From the NCBI GenBank assembly GCA_018262705.1, contig JADFDQ010000003.1, positions 1 to 64,000 on the forward strand: DNA of 64,000 nucleotides. Direction: 5' to 3'. This document shows positions 28,522-38,046 of the stretch, one piece after another. The notes beneath the pieces are model-generated. The model was not told the origin of the DNA, ran no database searches, and worked only from the letters and a program-made list of their open reading frames with translations. A program made the translations under genes and the position numbers. The stretch is from Xanthomonas sp. (GTDB taxonomy: Bacteria > Pseudomonadota > Gammaproteobacteria > Xanthomonadales > Xanthomonadaceae). Each line of letters begins with the position of its first letter. Positions within the stretch are counted from its first letter, which is position 1.

Positions 28522-28596
28522 GGGCACTTAGCTCAGCGGTAGAGCGGCTCCTTTACACGGAGCGGGTCGGGGGTTCGATCCCCTCAGTGCCCACCA
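28522..28596 (+). tRNA. tRNA-Val (anticodon TAC)
   Basis: 75 nt. Acceptor GGGCACT/AGTGCCC, encoded ACCA, anticodon stem GCTCC/GGAGC, loop TTTACAC (TAC), T-arm GGGGGTTCGATCCCC. A GATAAT (28465-28470) upstream could be its -10 box. Confidence 0.96.
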
Positions 28597-28611
28597 TCTT
28601 CAAGTTTCATA

Positions 28612-28640
28612 TTGCACGGCAGCAATGCGTCCGCTACACT
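28612..28640 (+). promoter_or_regulatory. promoter of tRNA-Asp
   Basis: TTGCAC, 17-bp spacer, TACACT; the predicted start lies about 7 nt before the tRNA 5' end. It falls in the gap between tRNA-Val and tRNA-Asp, so tRNA-Asp may be transcribed independently. Confidence 0.65.
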
Positions 28641-28653
28641 TGCCGTTCTCTGC

Positions 28654-28730
28654 GGAGTGGTAGTTCAGTCGGTTAGAATGCTGGCCTGTCACGCCGGAGG
28701 TCGCGGGTTCGAGTCCCGTCCACTCCGCCA
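28654..28730 (+). tRNA. tRNA-Asp (anticodon GTC)
   Basis: 77 nt. Acceptor GGAGTGG/CCACTCC, GCCA end encoded, D-arm TAGTTCAGTCGGTTAGAAT, anticodon stem CTGGC/GCCGG with loop CTGTCAC (GTC), T-arm GCGGGTTCGAGTCCCGT. Confidence 0.96.
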
Positions 28731-28742
28731 GATTCGATGCCG

Positions 28743-28769
28743 AGCCCCGCAGCAATGCGGGGCTTTTTT
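28743..28769 (+). terminator. intrinsic terminator after tRNA-Asp
   Basis: AGCCCCGC / GCGGGGCT 8-bp stem, 6-nt loop, six T residues. Confidence 0.92.
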
Positions 28770-28848
28770 CGTCTTCGGAGCCGGCGAAAGGGAAATCATG
28801 CGGCAGGTCGCGCTAAACTAGTTGGCTGAACCCGACTCTGCGCCCATC

Positions 28849-30816
28849 ATGCTGCAAGCCCTCCGCGATAAGACCACCGGCTGGATTGCCGGAATCATCC
28901 TCACGATCGTGACGGTTCCGTTTGCGTTCTTCGGCATGGAATCGTACATGCAGCAGAGCGTGGAGACCTATGTCGCCCGCATCGCGCAGCCGCCCTCGTG
29001 GTGGACTTCGGCGCCGGACGTCTGGCCGTTCACCTATCTGTGGACGACGGCCGACATCGAACCGGAAGCGTTCCGCCAGCGCCTTGATCTGATGCGCGAG
29101 AGCATGCGCTCTCGCCAGGGCGAGAATTTCGATGCCAAGCAGTTCGAGTCGAAAGAAAACAAGCGCCGGGTCATCGACGGACTGATCGACGAGCAGGTGA
29201 TGCAGTTCGCCGCGGCCCGCAGCGACATCGAAATCGGCGACACCGAGGTGCGCAATGCGATCCAGTCGATGCCCGATTTCCAGGTCGACGGCGCCTTCAA
29301 TCCGGACCGCTACCAGATGGTGCTTGCAGCGCAGGTGCCGCCGATGATGCCACGGCAATTGGAGGCCAGGATTCGCGATGGTCTGAAAAACGAGCTCGTG
29401 CCTTCCGGTATCGCCGATTCCGCGTTCGTCACCAACGCCGAGGTCGATCGCTTGATGCGCCTGCTCGGTGAAAAGCGCGACGTCAATTGGGTGATGCTGC
29501 CGGCGCCGCCCGCCGACGTTGCGCCGGTGAGCGATGCCGAGATCAACGCTTGGTACGGCGCGCACCGCAGCGATTTCCGCAAGCCGGAGTCGGTGCGCCT
29601 CGAGTACGTTCTGGTGGACGGCAGCACGCTGCCCAAGCCGGCTGCGGACGAGGCGGCGTTGCGGCAGCTTTACCAGCAGAACATCGCCAAGTATTCCACG
29701 GTTGAACAGCGCGAAGTCGCGGACATCCTGGTGCAGGTCGCGGCCGATGCCGGCGACGCCGACAAGAAAGCGGCTGAAGCGCGCGCCAACAAGCTGGCGG
29801 CCGAAGCGCGCGCGGTCGGGGCCGATTTTGCGGCGCTGGCGCGGGCCAACTCGGACGACCCCGTGGCCAAGGGCAACGGCGGCAATCTGGGCTGGCAGAC
29901 CAAGGGCGGAATGCCGGGCGCGTTCGACGATGCCGTGTTCGCGATGCGTGCCGGTGAGGTGCGTGGCCCGATCAAGATCGGCAACGACTGGCATATCCTC
30001 AAGGTCGACCAGATTCGTCCCGCCGTGCAGCGGCCGTTCGAGGACGTGCGCGCCGAACTCGAACGTGAGGCGCAAGAAGGTTCGCAGGAGCGCGTGTTCA
30101 ACGATCTGATCGGCAAGCTGGTCGATGAGGTGCTCAAGGCGCCGACTTCGTTGGAGCCGGCCGCCAAGGCGATGGGATTGACCGTGCAGACCACGCCGGC
30201 GTTCACGCGGGCCGGCGGGCCGGGAATCGCCGGCGAGCAGAAAGTGCTGCGACAGGCGTTTTTGGAAACGCTGATCCAGGACGGAACGGCCAGCGATCCG
30301 ATCGAGCTGGGGCCGAGCAAATCGGTGCTGATTCGCGTCATCGACCATGAGGCCGAGCGCGCGCTGCCGCTGGCGCAGGTGCGTGACGCGGTGATCGCCG
30401 CGATCCGCGCCGACCGTCAGCGCAAAGCGGCCACGGCTGCGGCCGACGCGCTGCTTGCTGCCGCGCAGTCCAAGGGGCTTGCGGCGGCAGCCGATGCGGC
30501 GAAGCTGGCAATGGGGGGGCTGGACGGCCTGCAGCGCGGCATGCCGATTCCGTCGCCACAGGCGGTGGAAGTGCTGTTCAACCAGCCGGGGCCGGAGAAC
30601 GACAAGCCGCATCTTGGCAAGGCGATGGTCGCGGGGCAGTACATGGTGTTTGCCATCCGCGCCGTGCATGCGGGCGATCCGAGTCAGGCGACCGCGCAGG
30701 ATCGCACCACGATCCGCGAACAGATGGCGCAGGCCGACGGCATGCGCGCCCGCGAAGCGTTCGTGCGCGCGCTGCGCGCGCGCTACAAGATCAAGGTGGC
30801 GGAAGACCGGCTCTGA
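28849..30816 (+). CDS. ppiD: periplasmic folding factor PpiD (SurA-N/parvulin domains)
   Basis: 655 aa from the ATG at 28849. The TTG start of the track would add nine residues before the short cytoplasmic tail. MLQALRDKTTGWIAGIILTIVTVPFAFFGM is the single N-terminal membrane anchor. It is followed by a SurA_N-like chaperone region, a parvulin (PpiC) domain in the middle (VEQREVADILVQVAADAG ... NGGNLGWQTKGGMPGAFDDAVFAM), and a C-terminal helical region. PpiD sits at the SecYEG exit and helps newly translocated proteins. The position after hupB is conserved. A terminator follows. Confidence 0.95.
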   Translation: MLQALRDKTTGWIAGIILTIVTVPFAFFGMESYMQQSVETYVARIAQPPSWWTSAPDVWPFTYLWTTADIEPEAFRQRLDLMRESMRSRQGENFDAKQFESKENKRRVIDGLIDEQVMQFAAARSDIEIGDTEVRNAIQSMPDFQVDGAFNPDRYQMVLAAQVPPMMPRQLEARIRDGLKNELVPSGIADSAFVTNAEVDRLMRLLGEKRDVNWVMLPAPPADVAPVSDAEINAWYGAHRSDFRKPESVRLEYVLVDGSTLPKPAADEAALRQLYQQNIAKYSTVEQREVADILVQVAADAGDADKKAAEARANKLAAEARAVGADFAALARANSDDPVAKGNGGNLGWQTKGGMPGAFDDAVFAMRAGEVRGPIKIGNDWHILKVDQIRPAVQRPFEDVRAELEREAQEGSQERVFNDLIGKLVDEVLKAPTSLEPAAKAMGLTVQTTPAFTRAGGPGIAGEQKVLRQAFLETLIQDGTASDPIELGPSKSVLIRVIDHEAERALPLAQVRDAVIAAIRADRQRKAATAAADALLAAAQSKGLAAAADAAKLAMGGLDGLQRGMPIPSPQAVEVLFNQPGPENDKPHLGKAMVAGQYMVFAIRAVHAGDPSQATAQDRTTIREQMAQADGMRAREAFVRALRARYKIKVAEDRL

Positions 30817-30843
30817 CGTCGGCACCGGTTTAAGCAACAACAG

Positions 30844-30871
30844 GCCCGACGGTTGCTCGTCGGGCTTTTTA
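30844..30871 (+). terminator. intrinsic terminator after ppiD
   Basis: GCCCGACG / CGTCGGGC 8-bp stem with a 6-nt loop and a T-rich run (TTTTTATT). Confidence 0.92.
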
Positions 30872-30897
30872 TTGTTCCTTCTCCCTGAAGGAACGCA

Positions 30898-31686
30898 TCA
30901 CTCGATCCCGCTCATGCCCATGATGTTGTAGCCGGCATCCACATAGGTGACCTCGCCGGTGATGCCATTGGCCAGATCCGAGCACAGGAACGCAGCCGCA
31001 TTGCCCACGTCTTCAATCGTCACCACCCGGCGCAGCGGCGCGGCGGCTTCGAATGCACTGAGCATCTTGCGGAAATTGGCCACGCCACTGGCGGCCAAGG
31101 TGCGGATCGGGCCGGCCGAAATCGCATTCACGCGGGTGCCCTCCGGGCCCAGCGCCATCGCCATGTAGCGCACGGTGGCTTCCAGCGAGGCCTTGGCCAC
31201 GCCCATCGTGTTGTAGTTGGCCAGTGCGCGCTCTGCGCCCAGATACGACAGGGTCAAAACGCTGCCGTTGCGGCCTTTCATCAACGGGCGCGCCGCCTTG
31301 CCCAGCGCTGCCAGCGAATAGGCGCTGATGTCGTGGGCGATGTGGTAGCGCTCGCGGTTGATGCCATCGAGAAAATCGCCTTCAATCGCTTCACGCGGGG
31401 CAAACGCGATGCAATGCACGAGGATGTCGAAGCCATCGCTCCAATGTTTGCCCAGTTCGGCAAAGCAGTTGTCGATTTGCGCGTCGTCGGCCACGTCCAG
31501 CGGCAAGACTATTTTGCTGCCGTACTCGGCGGCGGCGTCTTCCACCCGCGATTTCAGTTTCTCGTTCTGATAGGTCAACGCCAACTCCGCGCCTTCGCGG
31601 TGGAAGGCGTCGGCAATGCCGGTGGCGATGGAACGTTGGCTGGCGATGCCGGTGACCAGCGCACGCTTGCCTTGCAGGAATCCCAT
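30898..31686 (-). CDS. fabI: enoyl-[acyl-carrier-protein] reductase (NADH) FabI
   Basis: 262 aa short-chain dehydrogenase of the FabI type. The cofactor loop is [15 protein letters not shown]. The catalytic set Tyr148-Tyr158-Lys165 ([21 protein letters not shown]) uses the FabI spacing Tyr-x6-Lys, and [11 protein letters not shown] is the substrate loop. It performs the last reduction in each fatty-acid elongation cycle. The start is fixed by AAGGAGACACC immediately before the ATG. It is convergent with ppiD. Confidence 0.97.
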   Translation of the reverse strand: MGFLQGKRALVTGIASQRSIATGIADAFHREGAELALTYQNEKLKSRVEDAAAEYGSKIVLPLDVADDAQIDNCFAELGKHWSDGFDILVHCIAFAPREAIEGDFLDGINRERYHIAHDISAYSLAALGKAARPLMKGRNGSVLTLSYLGAERALANYNTMGVAKASLEATVRYMAMALGPEGTRVNAISAGPIRTLAASGVANFRKMLSAFEAAAPLRRVVTIEDVGNAAAFLCSDLANGITGEVTYVDAGYNIMGMSGIE

Positions 31687-31822
31687 GGTGTCTCCTTGTG
31701 AGTTGCGCGTGGGGCGCGCCGAGCGAATGCTCTAGTTTGCCTTGCGCGGCTGTTTGCGGCCAGCCTGGACAGATGCTGCAGACAGATGCTGAATTCCTGC
31801 TTTAGCCTCTTCCCCGGTCCCC

Positions 31823-32584
31823 TTACCCCCGAAATCCATCCTTCCAGCTGCGCAGGATCGCGAACGTGTCGACCACGCTCGCCGGTGTACGTCCGGCATG
31901 GCGCGCCGCCGCTGTCTGGATGGCGTGGGTGTCGCAGCGCAAAAACGGGTTGCAGGCGCGTTCGCTGCCGAGTGAGACCGGAAGTGTCGGACGCCCCACG
32001 GCGCGATCCGCGCGTGCCTGCGTCGCGCGCTTGCGCAATGCGGGGTTGTCCGGGTCGACCGTTCGCGCGAATGCGGCGTTAGCAAGGGTGTATTCGTGCG
32101 CGCAGCACACCAACGTGGTTGCGGGCAGACCGGCCAGCCGTTGCAGGGAGCCGTGCATCTGTTCCGGCGAGCCTTCGAACATGCGTCCGCAGCCGAGGCT
32201 GAACAAGGTATCGCCGCAAAACAGCAGCCCCTCGCCAACGTAGGCGACGTGGCTGCGGGTATGCCCGGGCACGGCCAATACCTGGAACTGCCATGGCCCG
32301 ATCGCGATAGCGTCGCCTTCGTCAATGCGCCGGGTGGCTTGCACGATCCGCGCATCGCGCGGTGCGTACACGGCGGTGTCCGGCCAGCGCGCCAGCAGTT
32401 CGGCAACGCCTCCGGTGTGGTCGGCGTGGTGGTGGGTCAGCAGGATGGCATGCGGGGGCAGGTCGCCGAGGGCGGAGAAAACCGGCGCGGCCGCCCCGGG
32501 ATCGACCACCAGCGCACGCCCGCCGCGATCGCGCAGCGTCCAGATGTAGTTGTCCTCGAAGGCGGGGATGGGCTGCAGGGTCAT
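31823..32584 (-). CDS. gloB: hydroxyacylglutathione hydrolase (glyoxalase II)
   Basis: 253 aa metallo-beta-lactamase fold. The binuclear metal motif is THHHADHTGG (His51, His53, Asp55, His56); further ligands lie in VPGHTRSH, LFCGDTLFSLGCGR and CCAHEYTLANAAF. It hydrolyses S-lactoylglutathione to lactate and glutathione, the second step of methylglyoxal detoxification. The C-terminal substrate domain is present (TLPVSLGSERACNPFLR). It is divergent from the yafS-like gene, the usual arrangement near rnhA-dnaQ. Confidence 0.96.
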   Translation of the reverse strand: MTLQPIPAFEDNYIWTLRDRGGRALVVDPGAAAPVFSALGDLPPHAILLTHHHADHTGGVAELLARWPDTAVYAPRDARIVQATRRIDEGDAIAIGPWQFQVLAVPGHTRSHVAYVGEGLLFCGDTLFSLGCGRMFEGSPEQMHGSLQRLAGLPATTLVCCAHEYTLANAAFARTVDPDNPALRKRATQARADRAVGRPTLPVSLGSERACNPFLRCDTHAIQTAAARHAGRTPASVVDTFAILRSWKDGFRG

Positions 32585-32683
32585 GGCTGTCGTGGTCTGC
32601 CTTGGAGCAGACGATCATCATCGCACCGACCGTCGCCGCTGGATTGCCGTGACGTGCGGGCGTCTTTCCCGCAAAATCAGAGG

Positions 32684-33346
32684 ATGGCCTCCGCGCTCCG
32701 CAGATCCGTCGCACCGAACGCCGCCGAGACGTGGTTTACCGGCCCACGCGGGAAATTGCTGCTCGATCACGAGGCGGCGAGCGTGCGTGCGGCGCTGCAG
32801 CAGTTTCCCCGCCAGCGCAGCCTGTGGCTGGGGCCAGCGGCTGCAGACTTGATTCTTGACGACGATGCGGCGCCGCCGCTGCGATTGCATCCGACGGCCG
32901 GCACGCTTGTCGGCGACCTGCGGTGCGGGTTGCCGTTGCCGATCGTCAGCGAATGTTGCGCGCTGGTCATCGTCCAGCACGCGGCGGATATGGCGTGCGA
33001 TCCGCAGGCGCTGCTCGAAGAATGCGCGCGTGTGTTGATTCCCGGTGGCTGGCTGTGGCTGCTGGCACTGAATCCGCTGGCGCCATGGCGTTTGCGCTGG
33101 AGCGGGAACGGACTGCGCGGTTACGAGCCGGTGACGTGGCGGCGACGCCTGCGCGCGGTCGGTCTGCAGCCGGAGCCAGTGTCGTATGGATTGGGTCCGT
33201 ATTGGCGTTCGCAAGCCGTTTCGGAACCGCGCCCGGGCGTTGGCCTTCGCCCGGCGTTTCTGCTGCGCGGCGACAAGCGCACGATCCCGCTGACGCCCGT
33301 GCGCAGCGCTCGCCCGATCGGCCCTCAAGCAGGAACGGTGGCGTGA
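32684..33346 (+). CDS. YafS-like methyltransferase-fold protein
   Basis: 220 aa from the ATG at 32684, preceded by CAGAGG; the track ORF extends antisense to gloB and is not used. Order gloB / this gene / rnhA / dnaQ equals the E. coli gloB-yafS-rnhA-dnaQ order, so I call it YafS-like. Fold features of class I methyltransferases are visible in the middle ([43 protein letters not shown]), where PGGWL marks the post-IV strand. In place of the glycine-rich SAM motif I there is [13 protein letters not shown], so SAM binding is doubtful. The C-terminal tail is proline/arginine-rich. It overlaps rnhA by 4 bp. Substrate unknown. Confidence 0.75.
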   Translation: MASALRRSVAPNAAETWFTGPRGKLLLDHEAASVRAALQQFPRQRSLWLGPAAADLILDDDAAPPLRLHPTAGTLVGDLRCGLPLPIVSECCALVIVQHAADMACDPQALLEECARVLIPGGWLWLLALNPLAPWRLRWSGNGLRGYEPVTWRRRLRAVGLQPEPVSYGLGPYWRSQAVSEPRPGVGLRPAFLLRGDKRTIPLTPVRSARPIGPQAGTVA

Positions 33347-33804
33347 CGGGCGCGCTGCGCAAACGGGTGGAGATTCACACCGACGGGGCCTGCTTGGGCA
33401 ACCCCGGGCCGGGCGGCTGGGCGGCGCTGCTGCACTGGAGCGGGCACGAGCGCGAACTGGCGGGCGGCGAAGCGCTGACCACCAATAACCGGATGGAGCT
33501 GATGGCGACCATCGCCGCCCTCGAAGCGCTGCGCACGCCCTGCGAGGTGGTGCTGACCACCGATTCCCAGTATGTGCGGCAGGGCATCACCGAATGGCTG
33601 GCGAATTGGATCCGGCGCGGCTGGAAAACCGCTGGCGGCGGCGTGGTCAAGAACCGCGATCTGTGGGAACGTCTGGCTGCCGCGGCCGCGCAGCACACGG
33701 TCGACTGGCGCTGGGTCAAGGGCCATTCCGGACACCCCGAAAACGAGCGCGTCGATCAGTTGGCGCGCGAACAGGCGATTCGATTCAAGGAGCAGGCAGG
33801 CTGA
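33343..33804 (+). CDS. rnhA: ribonuclease HI
   Basis: 153 aa from a GTG that overlaps the previous stop (GTGA). The catalytic residues are all present: Asp14 in [15 protein letters not shown], Glu52 in NNRMELMA, Asp74 in TTDSQYV, His128 in [13 protein letters not shown], and Asp138. It degrades RNA in RNA-DNA hybrids. The stop overlaps the dnaQ start (TGATG), so translation of the two is coupled. Confidence 0.97.
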   Translation: MTGALRKRVEIHTDGACLGNPGPGGWAALLHWSGHERELAGGEALTTNNRMELMATIAALEALRTPCEVVLTTDSQYVRQGITEWLANWIRRGWKTAGGGVVKNRDLWERLAAAAAQHTVDWRWVKGHSGHPENERVDQLAREQAIRFKEQAG

Positions 33805-34538
33805 TGCGGCAGATCGTACTGGATACCGAAACCACCGGCGTGGACTGGAAATCCGGCAACCGCGTGGTGGAAATCGGCTGCGTGGAATTGCTGGAGCGGC
33901 GCCGCAGCGGACGCAGTTTCCACCGCTATCTCAACCCGGAACGCGAGATCGAACCCGGCGCCCAGGACGTCCACGGACTGACCCGCGAATTTCTTTCCGA
34001 CAAGCCGCGCTTCGCCGAGGTTGTCGATGAATTTCTCGATTTCATCGAGGGTGCCGAGCTGGTCATCCACAACGCGGGGTTCGACATCGGCTTTCTCGAT
34101 GCCGAGCTGGCGCGCATCGACGGGAAGGGACGGATCGCGGACCGTTGCAGCGTCGAAGACACATTGAAGCTTGCGCGGCAGCGCTATCCCGGGCAGCGCA
34201 ACTCGCTGGACGCGCTGTGCAAACGGCTGGGCGTGGACAATTCGAAGCGCCAGCTCCACGGTGCGCTGCTGGATGCGCAAATCCTCACCGACGTCTACAT
34301 CGCGCTGACCTCCGGGCAAAGCGAAATCGGTTTCGGCGAAGCTCCGCCGTCGGCGGTTGTTCGGACGGCTCCGGCTTCGGTCACGGCGGCTGCGGCAGCG
34401 TCGCTGCGACCCAGCGTGCAGGCGACGCCGGACGAGGCCACCGAGCATGCGAAGCGGCTGGCGGCGATGCAGGAAAAATCCGGACGCTGCCTGTGGCTGG
34501 AACTCGATGCCCGCAGCCTGGAAGCGGAGGTCGGCTGA
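33804..34538 (+). CDS. dnaQ: DNA polymerase III epsilon subunit (3'-5' proofreading exonuclease)
   Basis: 244 aa DEDDh exonuclease: Exo I LDTETTGVDW (Asp7, Glu9), Exo II VIHNAGFDIGFLD, Exo III LHGALLDAQI (His152, Asp157). The C-terminal stretch (KRLAAMQEKSGRCLWLE) after a Thr/Ala-rich linker is the region that binds the alpha subunit. It overlaps rnhA by one base. Confidence 0.97.
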   Translation: MRQIVLDTETTGVDWKSGNRVVEIGCVELLERRRSGRSFHRYLNPEREIEPGAQDVHGLTREFLSDKPRFAEVVDEFLDFIEGAELVIHNAGFDIGFLDAELARIDGKGRIADRCSVEDTLKLARQRYPGQRNSLDALCKRLGVDNSKRQLHGALLDAQILTDVYIALTSGQSEIGFGEAPPSAVVRTAPASVTAAAAASLRPSVQATPDEATEHAKRLAAMQEKSGRCLWLELDARSLEAEVG

Positions 34539-34565
34539 AACCCGATCGGGTTCGAAAAGCGACGC

Positions 34566-35270
34566 TCAGTGGCTGCGTACCAAGATCGCGGTGATGTTGT
34601 CCGAACCGCCGCCGTCGAGCGCCGCGGCGATCAGCCCATCCACGCATTCTTGCGCGCTGCATTCGACATGTTCCAGCACCCGGGCGATGTGCTTGTCGTC
34701 CACTTCCTCGGTCAATCCGTCGCTGCACAGGAGCAACTGCATGCCGGGACGCAGTTCGCCGCTCAGGGTTTCCACGTTCAACTGCTCGGGCGCGGTCACG
34801 CCCAGCGCTTGAGTGACGACATTGCGGTGCGGGTGGCTGCGCGCTTGGGCGGGGCTGATGGCGCCCTGAGCGATCAGCTCCTGCACATAGCTGTGGTCAT
34901 GCGAAAGCTGGGTCAAGACGCCGTCGCGCCACAGGTACACCCGACTGTCGCCGACCCAGGCCACTTCGAATCGGGTGCCCGCGATCCGCATGGCGACGAT
35001 GGTGGTTCCCATCGGAAGGCTGTCGCCGCGTCGCCGCGAACAGCGGATGATCTCCTCGTCGGCGGTGAGGATGGCTTCCGACAGGCTGTGCTTGGCGCGC
35101 ACTTCACGCACCACCGCCTCGCGCGCCAGCGCGCTGGCCACCTCGCCGTACGCATGTCCGCCCATGCCGTCGGCCACCAGCCACAGCCCAAGATCGGCAT
35201 CGCCGTAGTACGTGTCCTCGTTCAGCTCTCGCCGCAGGCCGACATGCGTCAGGTGTCCGAATTCGATCAT
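34566..35270 (-). CDS. PP2C-type serine/threonine protein phosphatase
   Basis: 234 aa from the ATG at 35270; the longer track ORF is antisense to aroB. Metal-dependent phosphatase fold with all bacterial Stp/PrpC landmarks: RELNEDTYY, LVADGMGGHAYGEVAS, VAWVGDSRVYLW, LSHDHSYVQEL, LLLCSDGLTEEV and the closing GGGSDNITAILV. It should dephosphorylate Ser/Thr (or Arg/aspartyl) phosphoproteins in the cytoplasm. No Ser/Thr kinase, FHA or type VI secretion gene is nearby, so the partner is unknown. It faces dnaQ convergently. Confidence 0.93.
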   Translation of the reverse strand: MIEFGHLTHVGLRRELNEDTYYGDADLGLWLVADGMGGHAYGEVASALAREAVVREVRAKHSLSEAILTADEEIIRCSRRRGDSLPMGTTIVAMRIAGTRFEVAWVGDSRVYLWRDGVLTQLSHDHSYVQELIAQGAISPAQARSHPHRNVVTQALGVTAPEQLNVETLSGELRPGMQLLLCSDGLTEEVDDKHIARVLEHVECSAQECVDGLIAAALDGGGSDNITAILVRSH

Positions 35271-35419
35271 GCGGTCGGAAAGCAGTCGGGTATCAGTGAG
35301 TGCAACGTAAGCGGATGGGCAAACCGGACGCGGCCTGCAAACGCAAGCCGGCGACGGCAGGCGATGATCGCACCCACGGGCGGTTTTGCGCAGGGTCTTG
35401 ATTGCAAAGCGTGACGGAA

Positions 35420-35437
35420 TGCCGGTTCGAACCGGCA
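35420..35437. other. 18-bp perfect palindrome between aroB and the PP2C gene
   Basis: TGCCGGTTCGAACCGGCA. It lies 43 bp after the aroB stop and 150 bp before the PP2C start; there is no T tract. It could be a weak terminator or an operator. Confidence 0.4.
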
Positions 35438-35479
35438 GCCGCAGCTGCGGGGCGCAGGCTGGCAGCAGGTTCGTCGGAC

Positions 35480-36583
35480 TCAGGATGCGTGTCTGGTGAG
35501 CACATCCAGCACCACGTCCTCGGCCACGTCCGCCACCACCGTCGCCCTGCCGAGCGCGTGCAGGAGGATGAAGCGCAGCCCGCTGGCCTGCGCCTTCTTG
35601 TCCAGCCGCATCCGCCCCAGCAGGGCTTCGGGGACGAGGCCGGGCGGGATCGCGGTGGGCAGGCCGAAGTTGGCAAGCAGCGTGCGCAGCGATTCGGCAA
35701 CGTCGGGCGAGGACAGGCCCAGTTCGGCCGACAGTCGCGCCGCCAGCAGCATGCCCACCGCGACCGATTCGCCGTGGTTGAGGCCGTCGCCGTAGCCTTG
35801 TTCCGCCTCGATGGCATGGCCGAACGTGTGGCCGAAATTGAGCAGGGCGCGCTGGCCGTATTCGAACGGGTCGAGCTCGACGATCGCGGCCTTGTGCGCG
35901 CAGCTGCGGGCGATGGCCTCGGACAGTGCGGCAGCGTCGCCGGCCAGCAGCGCATCGCACCGGGCGTCCAGCCAGCGCAGGAAATCGGCATCGACGATCG
36001 CGCCGTACTTGATGACCTCGGCCAGTCCCGCGCGCAGTTCGCGCGGCGGCAGGCTGCGCAGGACGGCGGTGTCGGCGATCACCGCGCGTGGCGGGTGGAA
36101 CGCACCGACCAGATTCTTGCCCTGTGGAATATCGACGGCGGTCTTGCCGCCCACCGAGGAATCCACCATCGCCAGCAGGGTGGTCGGCAACTGCACGCAA
36201 TCGATCCCGCGCATCCAGCAGGCGGCGGCAAAGCCGGCAAGGTCGCCGACCACGCCACCGCCCAGCGCGTAGACGCAGGCGTCGCGGGTGGCGCCCAATG
36301 CGGCCAGTGCTTCGATCGTGGCGGTGAAACCGGCAAGGGTTTTGTGCGCTTCGCCGGCCGGGATGAAGTGGCGGCCGAGATGCAGTTCGGGGCGTGCGGC
36401 GCTCAGGGCCGTCGCCACGCGATCGGCATACAGCGGCGCAACGTTGGCATCGCTGACCAGCAGGGCGTGGCGACCGCGCAGGCCGGCACCGAGCAGCGCG
36501 CCGTCGTCCAGCAGGCCGGATCCGATGTGGATGCGGTAGGGCGTGGCGCCGCCCACGGCGACCGTGTGCAGGGATGGCGTCAT
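35480..36583 (-). CDS. aroB: 3-dehydroquinate synthase
   Basis: 367 aa from the ATG at 36583, overlapping the end of aroK by 4 bp. NAD-binding and active-site signatures are [52 protein letters not shown], and the zinc-binding [12 protein letters not shown] and [10 protein letters not shown]. It makes the first carbocycle of the shikimate pathway (DAHP to 3-dehydroquinate). The aroK-aroB pairing is the usual proteobacterial one. Confidence 0.97.
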   Translation of the reverse strand: MTPSLHTVAVGGATPYRIHIGSGLLDDGALLGAGLRGRHALLVSDANVAPLYADRVATALSAARPELHLGRHFIPAGEAHKTLAGFTATIEALAALGATRDACVYALGGGVVGDLAGFAAACWMRGIDCVQLPTTLLAMVDSSVGGKTAVDIPQGKNLVGAFHPPRAVIADTAVLRSLPPRELRAGLAEVIKYGAIVDADFLRWLDARCDALLAGDAAALSEAIARSCAHKAAIVELDPFEYGQRALLNFGHTFGHAIEAEQGYGDGLNHGESVAVGMLLAARLSAELGLSSPDVAESLRTLLANFGLPTAIPPGLVPEALLGRMRLDKKAQASGLRFILLHALGRATVVADVAEDVVLDVLTRHAS

Positions 36584-37113
36584 GGGTGCATGGTCTCGAA
36601 GGATGCGATCAGTGCCGCCAGCGTTTCTGCCACGCGTTCGGGCGCAAGGGTGCTGGAGTCGAACAGCAGGTGTGCCGTTTGGCGATACAGCGCTTCGCGC
36701 TGCGACTGCAGGCGCGAAAGGGTTGCGGCGAGGTCGCCGACCTGCAGCAGCGGGCGGCTGGCGTCGTGTTGCAGGCGCGCCAGCTGGATCGTCGGGTCGA
36801 TCTGCAGGTAGACCACGATGCCGCCGCTGCGCATGGCTTGGCGATTTGCCGCGGCCAGCACCGCGCCGCCGCCGCTGGCGATGACCGATGGGGGCTGCGC
36901 CAGCGCGCTGGCCAGCGCCCGCGTTTCGCGCGCGCGAAAGCCGGCTTCGCCTTCGCTGTCGAAAAGGTCGGTGATGCGGCAATCCGCGTCCGCCTCGATG
37001 CGACTGTCCAGGTCCACGAACGGCAGGCCCAGCCGCGCTGCCAGAGCCGGCCCGAGCGTGCTCTTGCCCGATCCCATCGGACCAATCAGGACAATGTGCC
37101 GGTGTTGTTGCAT
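36580..37113 (-). CDS. aroK: shikimate kinase
   Basis: 177 aa. P-loop [11 protein letters not shown] (residues 11-21), shikimate-binding [16 protein letters not shown] and [17 protein letters not shown], and lid region DASRPLLQ. It phosphorylates shikimate at O-3. It is transcribed with aroB and divergent from the dodecin gene. Confidence 0.96.
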   Translation of the reverse strand: MQQHRHIVLIGPMGSGKSTLGPALAARLGLPFVDLDSRIEADADCRITDLFDSEGEAGFRARETRALASALAQPPSVIASGGGAVLAAANRQAMRSGGIVVYLQIDPTIQLARLQHDASRPLLQVGDLAATLSRLQSQREALYRQTAHLLFDSSTLAPERVAETLAALIASFETMHP

Positions 37114-37208
37114 TGCAGAATGCTAGCAGCGAATGCGCAACGTTAACCCCGGCCGTGCGAGGGTCGCCGTTCCGGCCGCAGTCCGCGTCCGCCCGAGAGG
37201 AGCTTGCC

Positions 37209-37412
37209 ATGTCGGTTGCCAAGGTCATCGAACTCACCGCCTCGTCCAGCAACGGAATCGAAGATGCCGTGGCGCACGGGCTGAAGAAATGCTCGGAATC
37301 GGTGAAGAACATCCAGGGTGCCTGGGTCAACAACGTCAAAGTCGTCACCGATCCGGTGGGCAATGTGCAGGAGTGGCGGGTCAATCTGCGGGTGACTTTC
37401 GTGGTCGAATGA
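37209..37412 (+). CDS. dodecin (flavin-binding dodecamer)
   Basis: 67 aa, the family length: [35 protein letters not shown] with the flavin-sandwiching Trp in [10 protein letters not shown] and the closing [13 protein letters not shown]. Dodecins store and protect flavins or FMN. It starts at ATG with GAGAGGAGC 8 bp upstream. It is followed closely by pdxH, another flavin-related gene (FMN cofactor), so the pair may be functionally associated. Confidence 0.93.
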   Translation: MSVAKVIELTASSSNGIEDAVAHGLKKCSESVKNIQGAWVNNVKVVTDPVGNVQEWRVNLRVTFVVE

Positions 37413-37449
37413 GCGTGCGCCGGCGCGGCATGCGCGCGACAATGTGCGC

Positions 37450-38046
37450 ATGACCGCGCTCTCGACCGAGATCCTGACGACCTTCGATACCCTGTTCGAC
37501 GAAGCGCTGGCCGTCGGCGAGCCGGATCGCACGGCGATGGTGGTGGCCACCGCCACCGCTGAGGGCAGGCCGTCCGCGCGCATGGTGCTGCTCAAGTCGC
37601 ACGGATCCGACGGGTTCGTGTTCTACACCCATTTGGACGGCCGCAAGGGGCGCGAACTGCGGGCCAATCCGAATGTGGCGCTGCTGTTCCACTGGCCGCG
37701 GGTGCGCAACGGCGTGCAGGTGCGCATCGAAGGGCGGGTCGAAACCGTCGATGCCGCCGAGGCAGACGCCTATTTCGCCAGCCGCCCGCGCGGCAGCCAG
37801 ATCGGCGCCTGGGCCTCACGGCAGTCGGAAACGCTGGCCTCGCACCATGAATTTGAAGCCCGCATCGCGCAGTGCGAGCGCGAGTTCGAGGAGCGCGACG
37901 TGCCGCGCCCGCCGCGCTGGACCGGATTTCTGGTCAAGCCGGACGTGGTGGAGTTCTGGTTCGGCGCCCAGTTCCGTTTGCACGAGCGCCGGTTGTACGA
38001 ACCCGATGGCGACGGTGGTTGGACGAAGCGGATGCTGTTTCCGTAA
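37450..38046 (+). CDS. pdxH: pyridoxamine 5'-phosphate oxidase
   Basis: 198 aa from the ATG at 37450; an in-frame GTG lies two codons earlier. FMN- and substrate-binding segments are [47 protein letters not shown], and [17 protein letters not shown]. The C-terminal [16 protein letters not shown] is the PNPOx signature. It oxidises PNP/PMP to pyridoxal 5'-phosphate. The start is 37 bp after the dodecin stop. Confidence 0.96.
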   Translation: MTALSTEILTTFDTLFDEALAVGEPDRTAMVVATATAEGRPSARMVLLKSHGSDGFVFYTHLDGRKGRELRANPNVALLFHWPRVRNGVQVRIEGRVETVDAAEADAYFASRPRGSQIGAWASRQSETLASHHEFEARIAQCEREFEERDVPRPPRWTGFLVKPDVVEFWFGAQFRLHERRLYEPDGDGGWTKRMLFP

